A program made the translations under genes and the position numbers. The notes under the pieces are model-generated. The model did no database searches. It had not been told where the DNA came from and saw nothing but the letters and a program-made list of their open reading frames with translations. 64,000 bases of DNA from Shouchella rhizosphaerae (lineage in GTDB: Bacteria > Bacillota > Bacilli > Bacillales > Bacillaceae_D), in assembly GCF_900142675.1 (NCBI RefSeq), contig NZ_FRBS01000002.1:1-64000 (forward strand), in the 5' to 3' direction. Positions 1-11,651 of the stretch are shown one piece after another (within the stretch, counting starts at the first letter, position 1; every line of letters starts with the position of its first letter).

Positions 1-119
1 TCATTGCACAACCGAAGTTGTGGCTCACTATGATTGACGAGATACCTTGTATCTCTTTTACGCTTGGCTTTTGTTCAGTTTTCAAAGGACTCGTTTTGCC
101 GCCGTTCTCTCTTGGCGAC
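1..119 (-). other. Leader of an rRNA operon; 16S gene lies off the left edge
   Basis: Read on the minus strand, this stretch contains the phrase CCTTTGAAAACTGAACAAAA, typical of Bacillus rRNA leaders and spacers. It also holds two small hairpins, GAGATAC/GTATCTC and CACAAC/GTTGTG, closer to the window edge. A strong minus-strand promoter lies just upstream. In B. subtilis rrnO also follows gyrA, so the position fits. No mature 16S sequence is visible inside the window. Confidence 0.75.
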
Positions 120-125
120 TCAATT

Positions 126-154
126 AATATATCATGTTTGTTAAATAGCGTCAA
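126..154 (-). promoter_or_regulatory. Sigma-A promoter of the leftward rRNA operon
   Basis: The minus strand shows a -35 TTGACG (149-154), a 17-base spacer and a -10 TATATT (126-131). Transcription would start near 119 and run into the rRNA leader. Confidence 0.75.
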
Positions 155-201
155 CTATTTCAGGAAAATAATTTGTGGTTTTTTAAAGTAATGCTTGTAA
201 A

Positions 202-245
202 CTATAAAAGACGGCCCTAGCTGTCCTTAGTTGGAACTGGCCGTC
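202..245 (-). terminator. Rho-independent terminator after the PAP2 gene
   Basis: On the minus strand GACGGCC (245-239) pairs with GGCCGTC (216-210), followed by TTTTATAG. It separates the phosphatase gene from the rRNA promoter. Confidence 0.65.
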
Positions 246-281
246 CGTATAGGTACTTCCCCTATCTACTGATATCTTAGC

Positions 282-881
282 TTATAATTCTTTAGATTTT
301 TCCCTAGTAGGTAAAAACTGTTGTTCCCGTTTTTCATAAAACCATAGTAATTTCCTTACAAATTTAAGACGAGGGACAATAAAAGAAACCATTAAAGCTG
401 AAGCGATACTAATTAGCGCCCCAACTAAGACATCTGCAGGATAGTGCACACCCACCCAAATACGAGAAAGGCCAACAAAAAAAGCAACCGTCATCCATAT
501 GTAACTCCATCTTTTTCGATATATGCAGAAAGTTGTACAAAACGCAAAGAATAAAATAGTATGGTCGCTCGGAAACGAATTATCTACTGCTTTCTCTATT
601 AATTGATTTACATTAGACAATTCCGCAAATGGTTGATTATTTGCATGTAATTTCCCAGCAATTTTCCCGATAACCTCGGCTACAATAAAGGCTATAATAG
701 CCGAAATTATCATCATCCTATTTTCCCTTATCCTAGTAAACCAGAACATTAAAACAAATAAAGCAAGAACAAAAACCATATATTCAGCTATGAATATAAA
801 AGTATCGTTTAGATATGCATGTTCTTTACCAAAATCATTAATTAGTCTAAACAAATCAACATTCCTTTGAAATAAATCCAT
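282..881 (-). CDS. bcrC: PAP2-family undecaprenyl-diphosphatase, BcrC-like
   Basis: This 199-residue membrane protein belongs to the PAP2 phosphatase superfamily and looks like BcrC/YwoA. That enzyme removes a phosphate from undecaprenyl pyrophosphate to recycle the cell-wall lipid carrier and contributes to bacitracin resistance. About five hydrophobic segments are visible. The catalytic signatures are FPSDH at residues 103-107 and SRIWVGVHYPAD at 139-150. In the first PAP2 motif the usual Arg-Pro reads Gln-Pro (NNQP, 81-84); I believe close Bacillus relatives share this, so it is probably not a defect. It is a single-gene unit with its own terminator, and a BceR-like inverted repeat lies upstream. 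The start follows the SD AGGAGAGG. Confidence 0.85.
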   Translation of the reverse strand: MDLFQRNVDLFRLINDFGKEHAYLNDTFIFIAEYMVFVLALFVLMFWFTRIRENRMMIISAIIAFIVAEVIGKIAGKLHANNQPFAELSNVNQLIEKAVDNSFPSDHTILFFAFCTTFCIYRKRWSYIWMTVAFFVGLSRIWVGVHYPADVLVGALISIASALMVSFIVPRLKFVRKLLWFYEKREQQFLPTREKSKEL

Positions 882-992
882 GCTTATACCTCTCCTTGAA
901 TTTTATATTGATATAGAAGAAGTATAAGCAATGTGTTGTTAGTTAATAATCGATTTCCCTTACGTAAACCTTACAATGATGCAATGCTACTC

Positions 993-1006
993 TTACAATT
1001 ATGTAA
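993..1006. promoter_or_regulatory. Inverted repeat resembling a BceR-type operator upstream of bcrC
   Basis: TTACA-ATTA-TGTAA is a perfect inverted repeat. It matches the TNACA-N4-TGTAA pattern I recall for BceR-like regulators of bacitracin-stress genes. A further half-site, TTACAATG, lies at 971-978, 22 bases away or two helical turns. The site is about 110 bases before the bcrC-like start. Regulator identity is inferred. Confidence 0.4.
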
Positions 1007-1065
1007 TAAAATTTAAGTTATTTTTTTCTTACACTATTTTGCTTCTTCGTTTAATGACATATCTA

Positions 1066-1106
1066 TCTAAAAAAGAGACCGTTGTTTTCAATATCCTCCA
1101 ACAGTC
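1066..1106 (-). terminator. Terminator after the SDR gene
   Basis: On the minus strand GACTGTTG (1106-1099) pairs with CAACGGTC (1084-1077), with one G-T pair, followed by TCTTTTTTAG. It lies about 70 bases past the SDR stop codon. Confidence 0.7.
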
Positions 1107-1176
1107 CCCATAAAATTTAGTTTAATGTATTCATGCAGCTCGTGCAGTTCCCTAGACCAGACAGGAGGCTTTTGCT

Positions 1177-2157
1177 TTACGAATTCGTCGATTGCCCGCC
1201 ATCTACATGGAGAACTTGCCCTGTCACAAACCTGGAATCATCAGATGCCAAATAGACGTAAGTAGGCGCTAATTCAAATGGCTGCCCTACCCGGTTAAAG
1301 ACATTGTCCCCTGGAAGGGCATTGTCATCAGCGGAGAAACTAGCGGGGATGAGCGGCGTCCATATTTTCCCTGGAGCGACGGCGTTTACGCGGATCCCTT
1401 TATCGCCAATTTGTTTGGCAAGGGCACGGGTCCATCCGACAATTGCCCCTTTTGTCGCCGTATAATCTACAAGCTGAGGCTCTCCGACATAGGTAACGAC
1501 CGATGTCGTTCCAATAATAGAACTGCCTGCCTTTAAATATGGAAGGGCGGCTCGCGTTAAATAAAAATGGGAGTAAAAATTGACTTTAAATGTATGGTCA
1601 AATTGTTCATCGGTAATATCGACGATGGAGTGTTGGGGAAATTGGATGCCGACGTTATTGCAAAGAATATCGATTTTCCCAAATGCTTCGATCGTTTTCG
1701 CAACAATTGTTTCACACATCTGTTTTTCACTAACATCGCCAGGCAAAAGCAAACAACGTTGCCCCAATTCTTCAATTCGCTTTTTCGTCCGTTGGGCATC
1801 TTCATGTTCATCCAAATAGCTAATTACCACATCTGCTTCTTCTTTAGCAAAGGCAATTGCTGCTGCAGCGCCGATGCCACTGTCGCCACCAGTAATGATT
1901 GCCGTTTTTCCTGTTAATTTTCCACTTCCTTGTACATTAGGGTTTTCAATAATCGGTTTTGGAACCATTAAGCGTTCAACGCCAGGGTGCTTTAATTGCC
2001 TTTGTTCTGGAGCAACTAGTGGAATGTCTTCGTAACGTGTAATTTTTCCATAGTAAGGATATTGGGGATAGGGTTTCGTTTGCTTATGGCGTTCAAACCA
2101 GTCTTGTAGCGCTTTTATTTCCTTTTCTTTAAAGTCCCCGTCATTTTTGCTTGCCAT
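1177..2157 (-). CDS. Short-chain dehydrogenase/reductase, YdaD/YhdF-type
   Basis: This 326-residue SDR-family oxidoreductase has a roughly 80-residue N-terminal extension before the Rossmann domain, as in the Bacillus general-stress reductases YdaD, YhdF and YhxC. The nucleotide-binding motif TGGDSGIG is at residues 89-96 and NNVG at 167-170. The catalytic Ser-Tyr-Lys are about Ser219, Tyr232 and Lys236 (YTATK). The C-terminal GQVLHVDGG is also typical. It is expected to be cytosolic and NAD(P)H dependent. The substrate cannot be told from sequence; a role in stress or osmotic protection is known for relatives only. The gene is monocistronic with its own terminator, and the start has an SD GGAGAGG. 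Confidence 0.88.
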   Translation of the reverse strand: MASKNDGDFKEKEIKALQDWFERHKQTKPYPQYPYYGKITRYEDIPLVAPEQRQLKHPGVERLMVPKPIIENPNVQGSGKLTGKTAIITGGDSGIGAAAAIAFAKEEADVVISYLDEHEDAQRTKKRIEELGQRCLLLPGDVSEKQMCETIVAKTIEAFGKIDILCNNVGIQFPQHSIVDITDEQFDHTFKVNFYSHFYLTRAALPYLKAGSSIIGTTSVVTYVGEPQLVDYTATKGAIVGWTRALAKQIGDKGIRVNAVAPGKIWTPLIPASFSADDNALPGDNVFNRVGQPFELAPTYVYLASDDSRFVTGQVLHVDGGQSTNS

Positions 2158-2291
2158 TTGCCTCTCCTCCGTCCCTTTTAGCTATTGCCACCGTATGTAT
2201 AGGCAGGAGCCGTGGTGCCCGTCTTCGCTAAAAAAGGATAGGCTCGTAAATCAATTGCTTGCGTACAGTAAAGAAAAAGGGGTGTTTTCGC

Positions 2292-2453
2292 TTGTATACT
2301 TTTTATCCTGAAGTAACTTTGCTGTTGGAAAAGGACGTCAATCAAAAAGAACGGATGTTTTATTTAAAGGACTCTTGGCTAGTTCCTAAAATCGGGCCTC
2401 GCCCCCCTTTTTATGCCTATCCTCGTTATGGGCCTTCCTACCCGATTATTTAA
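2292..2453 (+). CDS. Possible 53-residue Pro/Tyr-rich protein
   Basis: A short reading frame opposite to its neighbours could start at TTG 2292, seven bases after a good SD (AAGGGGTG). It ends in a Pro/Tyr/Gly-rich tail (PRPPFYAYPRYGPSYPII), a composition seen in some small Bacillus spore-associated proteins. An ATG at 2259 is in frame but has no clear SD. A bidirectional terminator follows at once, which supports an expressed unit. I do not recognise the family and there is no homology evidence here. Confidence 0.42.
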   Translation: MYTFYPEVTLLLEKDVNQKERMFYLKDSWLVPKIGPRPPFYAYPRYGPSYPII

Positions 2454-2468
2454 CGCGAAACGCACACG

Positions 2469-2515
2469 AAAAAAACCAGCTAGCTCAATACGATGCTAAC
2501 TGGTTTTTTGCTTTT
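2469..2515. terminator. Bidirectional terminator between gyrA and the small rightward frame
   Basis: AAAAACCAGCTAGC pairs with GCTAACTGGTTTTT (one mismatch) around a 10-base loop. A runs on one side and T runs on the other make it work in both directions. It ends gyrA on the minus strand. Confidence 0.8.
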
Positions 2516-5008
2516 TTATTCTGCGTTTTCCTCTGATGTCGGTTGCTCTTGCTCATCATCGTCTTCTAAGTCATCGACTTCGTCGTCGTTAATGTTCACA
2601 CGGGCGACTGTCGCTACTTCTTCTCCTTCGCTGACACGAATCAACGTCACGCCTTGAGTATTTCGGCCAGTGGTTGAAATGCCGTCTACGTTGGTGCGAA
2701 TAATAATCCCATTGGCGGTAACAATCATAATGTCGTCTTCGTCGGCCACCATTTTCAAAGAGACAAGAGGACCGTTTTTATCAGTAATGTTACATGTTTT
2801 AATCCCTTTTCCGCCGCGGCTTTGGACCCGGTATTCATCAAGTGGCGTCCGTTTGCCGTAGCCTTTCTCGGTAACGACGAGCACGCTTTGGTTTTCATCC
2901 ACTACGTCCATGCCGACCACACCGTCATTCTCAGATAGGGTAATGCCTTTGACGCCGCCTGCAGTACGTCCCATTAGGCGGACATCTGTTTCTGGAAAAC
3001 GGATCGCCATTCCTTGTTTCGTCCCGATCATCACTTCACGGTTGCCATCGGTTAAACGCACGCCGTGGAGTGAATCGCCTTCTCTTAAATTGATCGCGAA
3101 CAAACCACCTTTACGGATATTCGCAAATGCAGACAACTTTGTTCGTTTGGCAATGCCGTGCTCTGTTACGAAAAACAAATACGAATCGTCATCAAAGCAT
3201 TCAATTGGGATGACTGTACTAATCGTTTCGCCTGGATCAAATGGCAACAGATTAATCGCCGGAATGCCTTTTGCTGTTCGACCTAGTTCAGGGATTTCAT
3301 ACCCTTTTAGGCGGTAGGCTTTCCCTTTGTTTGTGAAGACTAACACGGTATGGTGCGTGTTGGTCGTAAACAAGTGCTGGACAAAGTCGTCATCATTCGT
3401 ACCCATGCCTTGTACGCCTTTTCCGCCCCGTTTTTGAGCACGGTACGTAGAAATAGGCAAGCGTTTAATGTAGCCGTTATGGGTAATAGTAATAACAATA
3501 TTTTGCCGTGGGATTAAATCCTCATCTTCCAAATGTTCTTCGCTCGCCGAAATGACCGTCCGCCGTTCGTCATTAAATTTCTCTTTAATGGCAAGGATTT
3601 CTTCTTGGATGACGTCAATGACTTTCTCGTCACTAGCCAAAATTGCACGGAGTTCAGCAATTCGCGCCAACACGTCTTTGTATTCTTGTTCAAGCTTATC
3701 CCGTTCCAAACCAGTTAACCGTTGCAAGCGCATATCGAGAATCGCTTGTGCTTGGTCATAGCTGAGTTCGAATCGCTCAATTAAGCCGTTTCGAGCGATT
3801 TCTGCTGTGTCCGAACCACGGATTAAGGCAATGATTTCATCAATATGGTCAAGGGCAATGCGCAAGCCTTCCAAAATGTGGGCGCGGGCTTCCGCTTTGT
3901 TTAGGTCAAACTGAGTGCGCCTGCGGATCACTTCTACTTGGTGAGCCAAATATTGTTCCAGCGTCTGTTTCAAGTTTAAGACTTCAGGCCGGCCATTCAC
4001 AAGAGCAAGCATATTAATGCCAAAACTTGTTTGTAAGGCAGTCTGTTTAAACAAATTGTTTAAAATGACGTTTGGATTTGCGTCTCTACGCACATCGATG
4101 ACAATGTTCATGCCATTGCGGTCCGAGGAATCACGCAGTTCGGTAATGCCATCAATTTTCTTGTCACGCACTAGTTCCGCGATTTTTTCAATCAGACGCG
4201 CTTTATTGACTTGGTATGGCAGTTCCGTGACGATAATCGACTGTTTGCCTTTGTTTTCGACAATTTCGGTTTTAGCCCGTACGGTAATCGAGCCTCGTCC
4301 TGTTGAATAGGCTTTGCGTATGCCAGAGCGGCCGAGGATCTCGCCGCCTGTTGGAAAATCAGGGCCTGGAATATATTCCATGAGCTCAGGAATACTAATG
4401 TCAGGATTTTTTGCTAAAGCAAGTACACCGTCAATCACTTCACCTAATTGATGGGGCGGGATATTGGTTGCCATCCCGACTGCAATCCCCGACGTGCCAT
4501 TGACGAGTAAATTCGGAAAACGGGAAGGCATCACTTTCGGTTCTCGCTCAGTGCCGTCATAGTTATCGATAAAATCAACGGTATCTTTGTTTAAATCCCG
4601 GACTAGTTCCATGGAAATCTTGGACATTTTTGATTCTGTATAACGCATTGCCGCGGCAGAGTCGCCATCAATGGAACCGAAGTTGCCATGCCCGTTGACG
4701 AGCATATAACGATAACTAAAATCTTGTGCCATCCGTACCATTGCGTCATATACAGAAGTATCGCCGTGTGGGTGGTACTTTCCAAGCACTTCGCCTACGA
4801 TCCGCGCCGACTTTTTATATGGTTTGTCTGGCGTCATCCCAAGCTCAAACATGGCATACAGAATCCGGCGATGCACGGGCTTCATGCCATCCCTTACGTC
4901 TGGCAGCGCCCGGCTGACAATGACGCTCATCGCGTAATCGATGAACGATTCTTTCATTTCCTCGTCTATTTGTCTTTCTCTTAGTCTTGGTACATCTTCT
5001 TCAGCCAT
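2516..5008 (-). CDS. gyrA: DNA gyrase subunit A
   Basis: GyrA is the breakage-reunion subunit of DNA gyrase, which with GyrB introduces negative supercoils. The 830-residue product has the N-terminal topoisomerase IV/gyrase A domain with active-site Tyr123 (AAAMRYTE). The C-terminal beta-pinwheel carries the GyrA box QKRGGKG, and the tail is very acidic. I chose the ATG at 5008 because GGAGG precedes it by eight bases and [14 protein letters not shown] matches the family start; an upstream in-frame ATG has no SD. The quinolone region reads [10 protein letters not shown], so the usual Ser84 is Thr84. It follows gyrB by 48 bases in the leftward oriC operon. Confidence 0.98.
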   Translation of the reverse strand: MAEEDVPRLRERQIDEEMKESFIDYAMSVIVSRALPDVRDGMKPVHRRILYAMFELGMTPDKPYKKSARIVGEVLGKYHPHGDTSVYDAMVRMAQDFSYRYMLVNGHGNFGSIDGDSAAAMRYTESKMSKISMELVRDLNKDTVDFIDNYDGTEREPKVMPSRFPNLLVNGTSGIAVGMATNIPPHQLGEVIDGVLALAKNPDISIPELMEYIPGPDFPTGGEILGRSGIRKAYSTGRGSITVRAKTEIVENKGKQSIIVTELPYQVNKARLIEKIAELVRDKKIDGITELRDSSDRNGMNIVIDVRRDANPNVILNNLFKQTALQTSFGINMLALVNGRPEVLNLKQTLEQYLAHQVEVIRRRTQFDLNKAEARAHILEGLRIALDHIDEIIALIRGSDTAEIARNGLIERFELSYDQAQAILDMRLQRLTGLERDKLEQEYKDVLARIAELRAILASDEKVIDVIQEEILAIKEKFNDERRTVISASEEHLEDEDLIPRQNIVITITHNGYIKRLPISTYRAQKRGGKGVQGMGTNDDDFVQHLFTTNTHHTVLVFTNKGKAYRLKGYEIPELGRTAKGIPAINLLPFDPGETISTVIPIECFDDDSYLFFVTEHGIAKRTKLSAFANIRKGGLFAINLREGDSLHGVRLTDGNREVMIGTKQGMAIRFPETDVRLMGRTAGGVKGITLSENDGVVGMDVVDENQSVLVVTEKGYGKRTPLDEYRVQSRGGKGIKTCNITDKNGPLVSLKMVADEDDIMIVTANGIIIRTNVDGISTTGRNTQGVTLIRVSEGEEVATVARVNINDDEVDDLEDDDEQEQPTSEENAE

Positions 5009-5056
5009 TCCGTAAACCTCCAGGGCAGCTGGCAATGATTTGCGTCAGCCGTTCTT

Positions 5057-6985
<1,929 letters not shown>

Positions 6986-7007
6986 TCACCTTCTCATCAG
7001 GGATCGT

Positions 7008-7304
7008 CTACTCACTATCGCTTAAAAGCGCCTCCCCCAATTCGTCATTTAGCAATTCCAATCCATCAGACATGGACCGGCGTTTTAACGTCTGCGAGGA
7101 AACCGGGGAAAAATAGATGCAAGTATCGGTTACAATGACACTTTTCACTGAATCTTCTGATGCAATTTTTTTGCAATCGTGTTTCGTATCCCATTCGTGT
7201 AAAAAAACGGCTGTATCTTTTGCCAGTTCGCCTTCGGCATAGGGCAAGATTGCGATAATTTCTATAGCTGGCAAAATGACCTCTCCACCGATGTGAATAT
7301 ACAT
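7008..7304 (-). CDS. remB: RemB/YaaB, DUF370 extracellular matrix regulator
   Basis: This 98-residue protein matches the DUF370 family (RemA/RemB). It starts MYIHIGG and contains IVTDTCIYFSPVSSQTLKRR, close to the Bacillus YaaB pattern IYYSPLSSSTLKKR. RemA-type proteins are DNA-binding regulators of biofilm matrix genes; RemB is described as a parallel factor in B. subtilis. The gene begins three bases after the recF stop, with the SD GGAGTAAAG overlapping the end of recF, so translation is probably coupled. It has a longer acidic C terminus than B. subtilis YaaB. Confidence 0.88.
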   Translation of the reverse strand: MYIHIGGEVILPAIEIIAILPYAEGELAKDTAVFLHEWDTKHDCKKIASEDSVKSVIVTDTCIYFSPVSSQTLKRRSMSDGLELLNDELGEALLSDSE

Positions 7305-7307
7305 ACT

Positions 7308-8426
7308 TTACTCCAATCGTTTCACTGTGCCTTGGTCTACAGAAAAGAGGCAAGCCTCAGCCAACACGCTATCATCGAGTCCACTTGTGGAAGTGGTCGT
7401 TACAAATGTCTGCACACGGGCTTGGATCGCCTCTAACAGATGCGATTGCCGATAATTGTCTAGTTCAGATAATACATCGTCCAAAAGCAAAATCGGGTAA
7501 TCGCCAATTTCCGCATAGATTAAATCGATTTCAGCTAGTTTGACAGACAGCGCCGTCGTTCTTTGTTGTCCTTGTGAGCCGTAGGATTGGACATCTAAAC
7601 CATTGACAGAGAAAGAAACATCATCACGGTGGGGCCCAAACAATGTGGTCCCCCTGCGTACCTCTGTTTCCCTTTTCGTTTCGTACGCTTTATATAAGTC
7701 TTCTTTTATTTTCGACATATTCTCTATGTCTGATACCTCAATTGACGGGATATAGGAAAGAGTGAGCATTTCTTTACCGCGGCTAATGGATTGATGGATT
7801 GGCGTGGCCCATTCTTCGAGCCGGCTAATAAATTCAGCCCGCTTTTTCATGACAAATGCCGCTTTGTCAATGAGCTGCTCGGTTAAAACATCCACCATTG
7901 CATAATTTTGCGAGCGTTTTTGTTGCATATTTTTTAAGAGCACATTCCGTTGCTTTAGTATTTTCCCGTACAAGGAAAGGCTGTTTAAATAAACTGGACT
8001 GATCTGGCCAAGCTCCATGTCGATAAAGCGCCGCCTGACTTGCGGGCTGCCTTTCACTAAGTCAAGATCTTCAGGAGCGAACATGACGACATTCAGCGTC
8101 CCTACATAGTCGCTGAGGCGGCGCTGTTCAAGGCCGTTAATCTTTCCTTTTTTCCCTTTAGCCGACAAAATGATATCGAGTTCGACCTCGCCTGTACGTT
8201 TTTCGGCTTTCGCATGAATGCGTGCGAACGGCTCTTCAAAGCCAATCATTTCTTTGTCTTTTTGGGTGCGATGGGATTTGGCTAGTGCTACCACATAAAT
8301 CGCTTCCAGCAAGTTTGTCTTTCCTTGGGCATTTTCGCCGACAAAGACATTGATTTTTTCGCCAAAAACGACAGCCGTTTTGCTGTAATTACGGTAAGAG
8401 GACAGCTCAAGCGTGTGGATAATCAT
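7308..8426 (-). CDS. recF: DNA replication and repair protein RecF
   Basis: RecF is an SMC-like ATPase that helps load RecA at single-strand gaps together with RecO and RecR. The 372-residue product has Walker [11 protein letters not shown] at residues 30-39, the ABC-type signature [13 protein letters not shown] and Walker [13 protein letters not shown]. It is cytosolic. It begins two bases after yaaA with SD GGAAAGGA and is followed by remB after three bases, so the three genes are tightly coupled. Confidence 0.97.
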   Translation of the reverse strand: MIIHTLELSSYRNYSKTAVVFGEKINVFVGENAQGKTNLLEAIYVVALAKSHRTQKDKEMIGFEEPFARIHAKAEKRTGEVELDIILSAKGKKGKINGLEQRRLSDYVGTLNVVMFAPEDLDLVKGSPQVRRRFIDMELGQISPVYLNSLSLYGKILKQRNVLLKNMQQKRSQNYAMVDVLTEQLIDKAAFVMKKRAEFISRLEEWATPIHQSISRGKEMLTLSYIPSIEVSDIENMSKIKEDLYKAYETKRETEVRRGTTLFGPHRDDVSFSVNGLDVQSYGSQGQQRTTALSVKLAEIDLIYAEIGDYPILLLDDVLSELDNYRQSHLLEAIQARVQTFVTTTSTSGLDDSVLAEACLFSVDQGTVKRLE

Positions 8427-8428
8427 CG

Positions 8429-8647
8429 TTATTCCTTTCCAACAATCGTCAATGTGCGCCCGTCGGCCAATTCAATCACATCCCCGTTTCGTAATTTGCG
8501 GCCGCGCCGGTTTTCTTCTTCGCTATTCACGCGCGGGGTGTGCTCGCTCAAATACCATTTTGCCATGCCTCCCGTATCAATAGCGCCAATTTCCTTCAAG
8601 AGCTGGCCAAGGGTAATATACTCCGTTTCAATTCGTATTTGTTCCAA
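8429..8647 (-). CDS. yaaA: S4-domain RNA-binding protein YaaA
   Basis: YaaA is a small S4-like RNA-binding protein of 72 residues, always found between dnaN and recF in Bacillaceae and linked in the literature to ribosome assembly. The frame starts at TTG 8647 with SD GAGGTAG. The S4 features are [20 protein letters not shown], a charged [10 protein letters not shown] turn and GRTLTIV. A short [20 protein letters not shown] stretch carries the basic RNA-binding surface. Confidence 0.93.
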   Translation of the reverse strand: MEQIRIETEYITLGQLLKEIGAIDTGGMAKWYLSEHTPRVNSEEENRRGRKLRNGDVIELADGRTLTIVGKE

Positions 8648-8678
8648 GGTCTACCTCACAATCGGCTGGACGAAGGAA

Positions 8679-8710
8679 GACAGCATACTTTGCGAGAATG
8701 CTGCCTTTTT
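8679..8710 (+). terminator. Terminator-like hairpin oriented against the operon
   Basis: GACAGCAT pairs with ATGCTGCC (one G-T pair) and is followed by TTTTT on the plus strand. It lies in the dnaN-yaaA gap, so its U-tract faces rightward, opposite to the genes. On the minus strand it would be a plain hairpin. Confidence 0.4.
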
Positions 8711-8811
8711 CGTTAGCCATATAGGTTTTCTTCCAAATCTCGTTTGTTCATCTTTTCTTATATTGTACTAAACGTTTGCGCTGTTAGCCAACCTTTTTTC
8801 GCCCTAGTACT

Positions 8812-9954
8812 TTAATACGTTCTGACTGGCGAGAATAAATGCAAATAGTGGTCTGAGTCAATTGGGCGAATAACGAAGGGACTCATCGCACCTGTCAAAA
8901 AGATTTGGACTTCATCGCTGTCAACCACTTTCAAGGCATCAAGGATATTTTTCCCATTAAACGAAATCCGTATTTCATCCCCTTCAAATTGGTCAGTAGC
9001 CATTTTTTCCGTCACTTTTCCTATTTCCTGTGATGTTGACGTAATTTCAATTTGGTTGTCGCCAAGTGTTTTGACGTTTATAACATTGTTTTTTGCTTCC
9101 CTAGATAACAACATTGCCCGTTCAAGCGTATGGACCAATTCTTTTGTTTTTACGACAAAGGACGTTTTGAACTGAGTTGGTATCATGCCAGACGTTACTG
9201 GATACTTTCCTTCAAGCAGTCTTGAAAAAAACAACAAGTTTCCGAGTTTAAAAAGGATTTGATTCTCGGTTACAACAATTTCAGCCAAATCGCTTGTATC
9301 CTCCAAAATTTTGCTCAACTCTTGCAAGCTTTTTCCAGGGATCACGACATTTTTAAATTCGAGTCCCTCATCTTGGCTATCAATCTTTGTTTTCCGCATC
9401 GCCAACCGATGGCTATCTGTTGCAGTACAGATGAGCTCCCCGTTTTCCGTCTCAATGTTTACACCTGTCAACACGGGACGTGTTTCCTGAGTGGACACGG
9501 CAAATACGGTTTGGCGAATGATGTTGCGCAACATATCTTGCGGCAAGCTAAAAATCAAATCTTCCTTCAGTTGTGGCAGACGAGGATATTCCTCTGGATC
9601 AAGGCCATTTAACGTAAAAACAGAAGAACCAGAGCGGATTGTTGCTGCAAATTGGTCATGCACTTGGATTTCAATCGTTTCCCCGGGCAGTTTTTTCACA
9701 ATCTCAGCAAAGTATTTTGATTGCAACACGATACTTCCTGCTTGTTCGATTTGCACAATTTCACGTTCGTTTTCTTCTTTTGGAATAAACGATTCAATCG
9801 ATAAGTCTGAGTCGCTCCCGGTAAGGGTTAAGCCATTTGCATCAGCAACCAATTTAATTCCCGTTAAAATGGGAATCGTTGTTCTGGATGAAACGGCTTT
9901 TGCAACATGTTGGACATCGTGAACCATCCGATTCCGTTCAATAATGACATGCAT
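8812..9954 (-). CDS. dnaN: DNA polymerase III beta subunit (sliding clamp)
   Basis: DnaN forms the ring-shaped dimer that tethers the replicative polymerase to DNA. The 380-residue product is normal in length and has the three repeated clamp domains. Recognisable parts are MHVIIERNRMVHDVQHVAKA at the start, VSTQETRPVLTGVNIE and ATDSHRLAMRK in the middle, and the C-terminal GAMSPFVIRPIDSDHYLHL. An SD AAGGAG precedes the ATG. It lies 169 bases downstream of dnaA, and that gap is part of the origin. Confidence 0.98.
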   Translation of the reverse strand: MHVIIERNRMVHDVQHVAKAVSSRTTIPILTGIKLVADANGLTLTGSDSDLSIESFIPKEENEREIVQIEQAGSIVLQSKYFAEIVKKLPGETIEIQVHDQFAATIRSGSSVFTLNGLDPEEYPRLPQLKEDLIFSLPQDMLRNIIRQTVFAVSTQETRPVLTGVNIETENGELICTATDSHRLAMRKTKIDSQDEGLEFKNVVIPGKSLQELSKILEDTSDLAEIVVTENQILFKLGNLLFFSRLLEGKYPVTSGMIPTQFKTSFVVKTKELVHTLERAMLLSREAKNNVINVKTLGDNQIEITSTSQEIGKVTEKMATDQFEGDEIRISFNGKNILDALKVVDSDEVQIFLTGAMSPFVIRPIDSDHYLHLFSPVRTY

Positions 9955-10123
9955 AATAAGAAACTCCTTTTCATAAATCTATATATAAGTCTTTTAAATG
10001 TCGTAGTAATAGTACTAGGGCTTGTGTATTTGTGGATAAGTAAGCAAAATGCGTAAAGAGACAGCCTATTCACATGTGGGTAGTTTGTGGATAGGCTTGT
10101 TTCTGTTATACACATGTTCACAT
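9955..10123. other. oriC: oriC, dnaA-dnaN part: DnaA boxes, DnaA-trios and unwinding element
   Basis: This gap carries the basal unwinding module. A consensus DnaA box, TGTGGATAA on the plus strand (10031-10039), abuts a second weaker box at 10023-10031. Next comes a short GC stretch, then six triplets read 3' to 5' as GAT-CAT-GAT-AAT-GAT-GCT (10018 down to 10001), matching the DnaA-trio pattern known from B. subtilis. An AT-rich tract (about 9970-10000) follows as the likely melting site. Further boxes are TGTGGATAG (10086-10094), TTATACACA (10106-10114) and a weaker CTATTCACA (10066-10074). Confidence 0.85.
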
Positions 10124-11479
10124 CTATTGACGCAACTGCTCGGTAATAGCTTGCACTTTTTGCTGCAATTCCTGGTCAGTGGCAAGCAGTTTTGAAATCT
10201 TTTCATGAGCATGGATGACGGTTGTATGGTCGCGGCCGCCAAATTCACTGCCGATTTTAGGCAATGAAGCGTCCGTCATTTCTCGGGATAAGTACATCGC
10301 TATTTGGCGCGGGAAAGCGACTGATTTAGTTCGTTTCTTTGCTTTAAAATCTTCTAGCTTTACTTGGAAGTGTTCGCCAACAAGCTTTTGGATGTCTGTA
10401 ATTGTTAGCGTTTTAGGCATCGCATTTGGAATGATATCTTTTAATGCTTCAGCCGCCAGATCGGCGTTCATATCTTGATTAATTAAAGAAGAATAGGCAA
10501 CAACACGGATGAGCGCACCTTCTAGCTCACGAATGTTTGTATCAATCTGATTGGCAATGTAAAGCATCACTTCATTAGGGATATCCAAGTTTTCTGCCTT
10601 CGCTTTTTTGCGCAAAATGGCAATGCGCGTTTCCAAATCAGGCGGCGTAATGTCGGTAATCAAGCCCCATTCAAAACGGGAGCGTAATCGGTCTTCCAAA
10701 GTCGGTATCTCTTTTGGAGGGCGGTCACTTGAAATGACGATCTGCTTTGATTCCTCATGCAATGCATTGAATGTATGAAAAAATTCTTCCTGTGTTTGGA
10801 TTTTGCCGGCAATAAATTGGATGTCGTCAATGAGCAGTACATCAACATTGCGGTATTTGTTACGAAAATGGACAGCTTTGTTGTCTCGGATCGCGTTAAT
10901 AAATTCATTTGTAAATTTTTCAGATGACAAATACACAACTTTCGCATTTGGGTTATGTTCCATTACATAATGGCCAATCGCATGCATTAAATGGGTTTTT
11001 CCTAGGCCGACTCCTCCATAGATAAACAGAGGGTTATAGGCTCTCGCAGGAGCTTCCGCAACGGCTAATGAAGCTGCATGGGCAAAGCGATTTCCAGAGC
11101 CAATGACAAATGTGTTAAACGTGTATTTATCGTTAAGCATCGTTTGCGACAGTGTCGATTGGCCAGCTACATCTTTTTCTGGCGGGGTCTGAGGTGTTTG
11201 TTCAGGTAATGCTTCCTCTTCTTGGTTATGTTGAGGAATAACAAACTTTGGCGTCAATCGCGCACCTGTAAGCTGTTCAATAATGTCGGACGTCAGCCCT
11301 GAATAGTGGTCTTCAAGCCAGTCACGTGCAAACTCATTTGGCGCAGTGACAATGATCGTGTCGTTATTTTGGAGCGCATTCGCTTTGGTTGCTCTTAGCC
11401 ACGTTTCATAGCTAGGTTTGCTTACTTTCTTTTTCATTTCTTCAAGCACTTTGTTCCACAGATCATCAATATTTTCCAA
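10124..11479 (-). CDS. dnaA: Chromosomal replication initiator DnaA
   Basis: DnaA is the AAA+ initiator that binds DnaA boxes, melts oriC and loads the helicase. The 451-residue protein has an N-terminal domain starting [15 protein letters not shown] and a variable Gln/Pro/Glu-rich linker (about 85-110). Walker A GGVGLGKT is at residues 155-162, Walker B is [11 protein letters not shown], and the C-terminal DNA-binding helix motif is [16 protein letters not shown] chose TTG 11479 because GGGAGGGG lies six bases upstream and the protein start matches the family; an in-frame ATG at 11533 has no SD. Flanking DnaA boxes suggest autoregulation. Confidence 0.98.
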   Translation of the reverse strand: MENIDDLWNKVLEEMKKKVSKPSYETWLRATKANALQNNDTIIVTAPNEFARDWLEDHYSGLTSDIIEQLTGARLTPKFVIPQHNQEEEALPEQTPQTPPEKDVAGQSTLSQTMLNDKYTFNTFVIGSGNRFAHAASLAVAEAPARAYNPLFIYGGVGLGKTHLMHAIGHYVMEHNPNAKVVYLSSEKFTNEFINAIRDNKAVHFRNKYRNVDVLLIDDIQFIAGKIQTQEEFFHTFNALHEESKQIVISSDRPPKEIPTLEDRLRSRFEWGLITDITPPDLETRIAILRKKAKAENLDIPNEVMLYIANQIDTNIRELEGALIRVVAYSSLINQDMNADLAAEALKDIIPNAMPKTLTITDIQKLVGEHFQVKLEDFKAKKRTKSVAFPRQIAMYLSREMTDASLPKIGSEFGGRDHTTVIHAHEKISKLLATDQELQQKVQAITEQLRQ

Positions 11480-11651
11480 AAAAACCCCTCCCTTATTGCG
11501 ACATAAATAAGCTGTACAACATTTGTACAACATCTAAAATCAACACGAATAATTATGCGTGCACTGCATAGTTGTGTATAATAATTATTATAGTAGAAAA
11601 GCGGAAATCCCCCTTATACAGTGCGTTGTGGATAAGAACGCCAACAGAAAT

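Noticed and set aside
1-119. 16S rRNA gene inside the window
   Set aside because: Only the leader is visible; the conserved 16S start sequence does not appear before the left edge.
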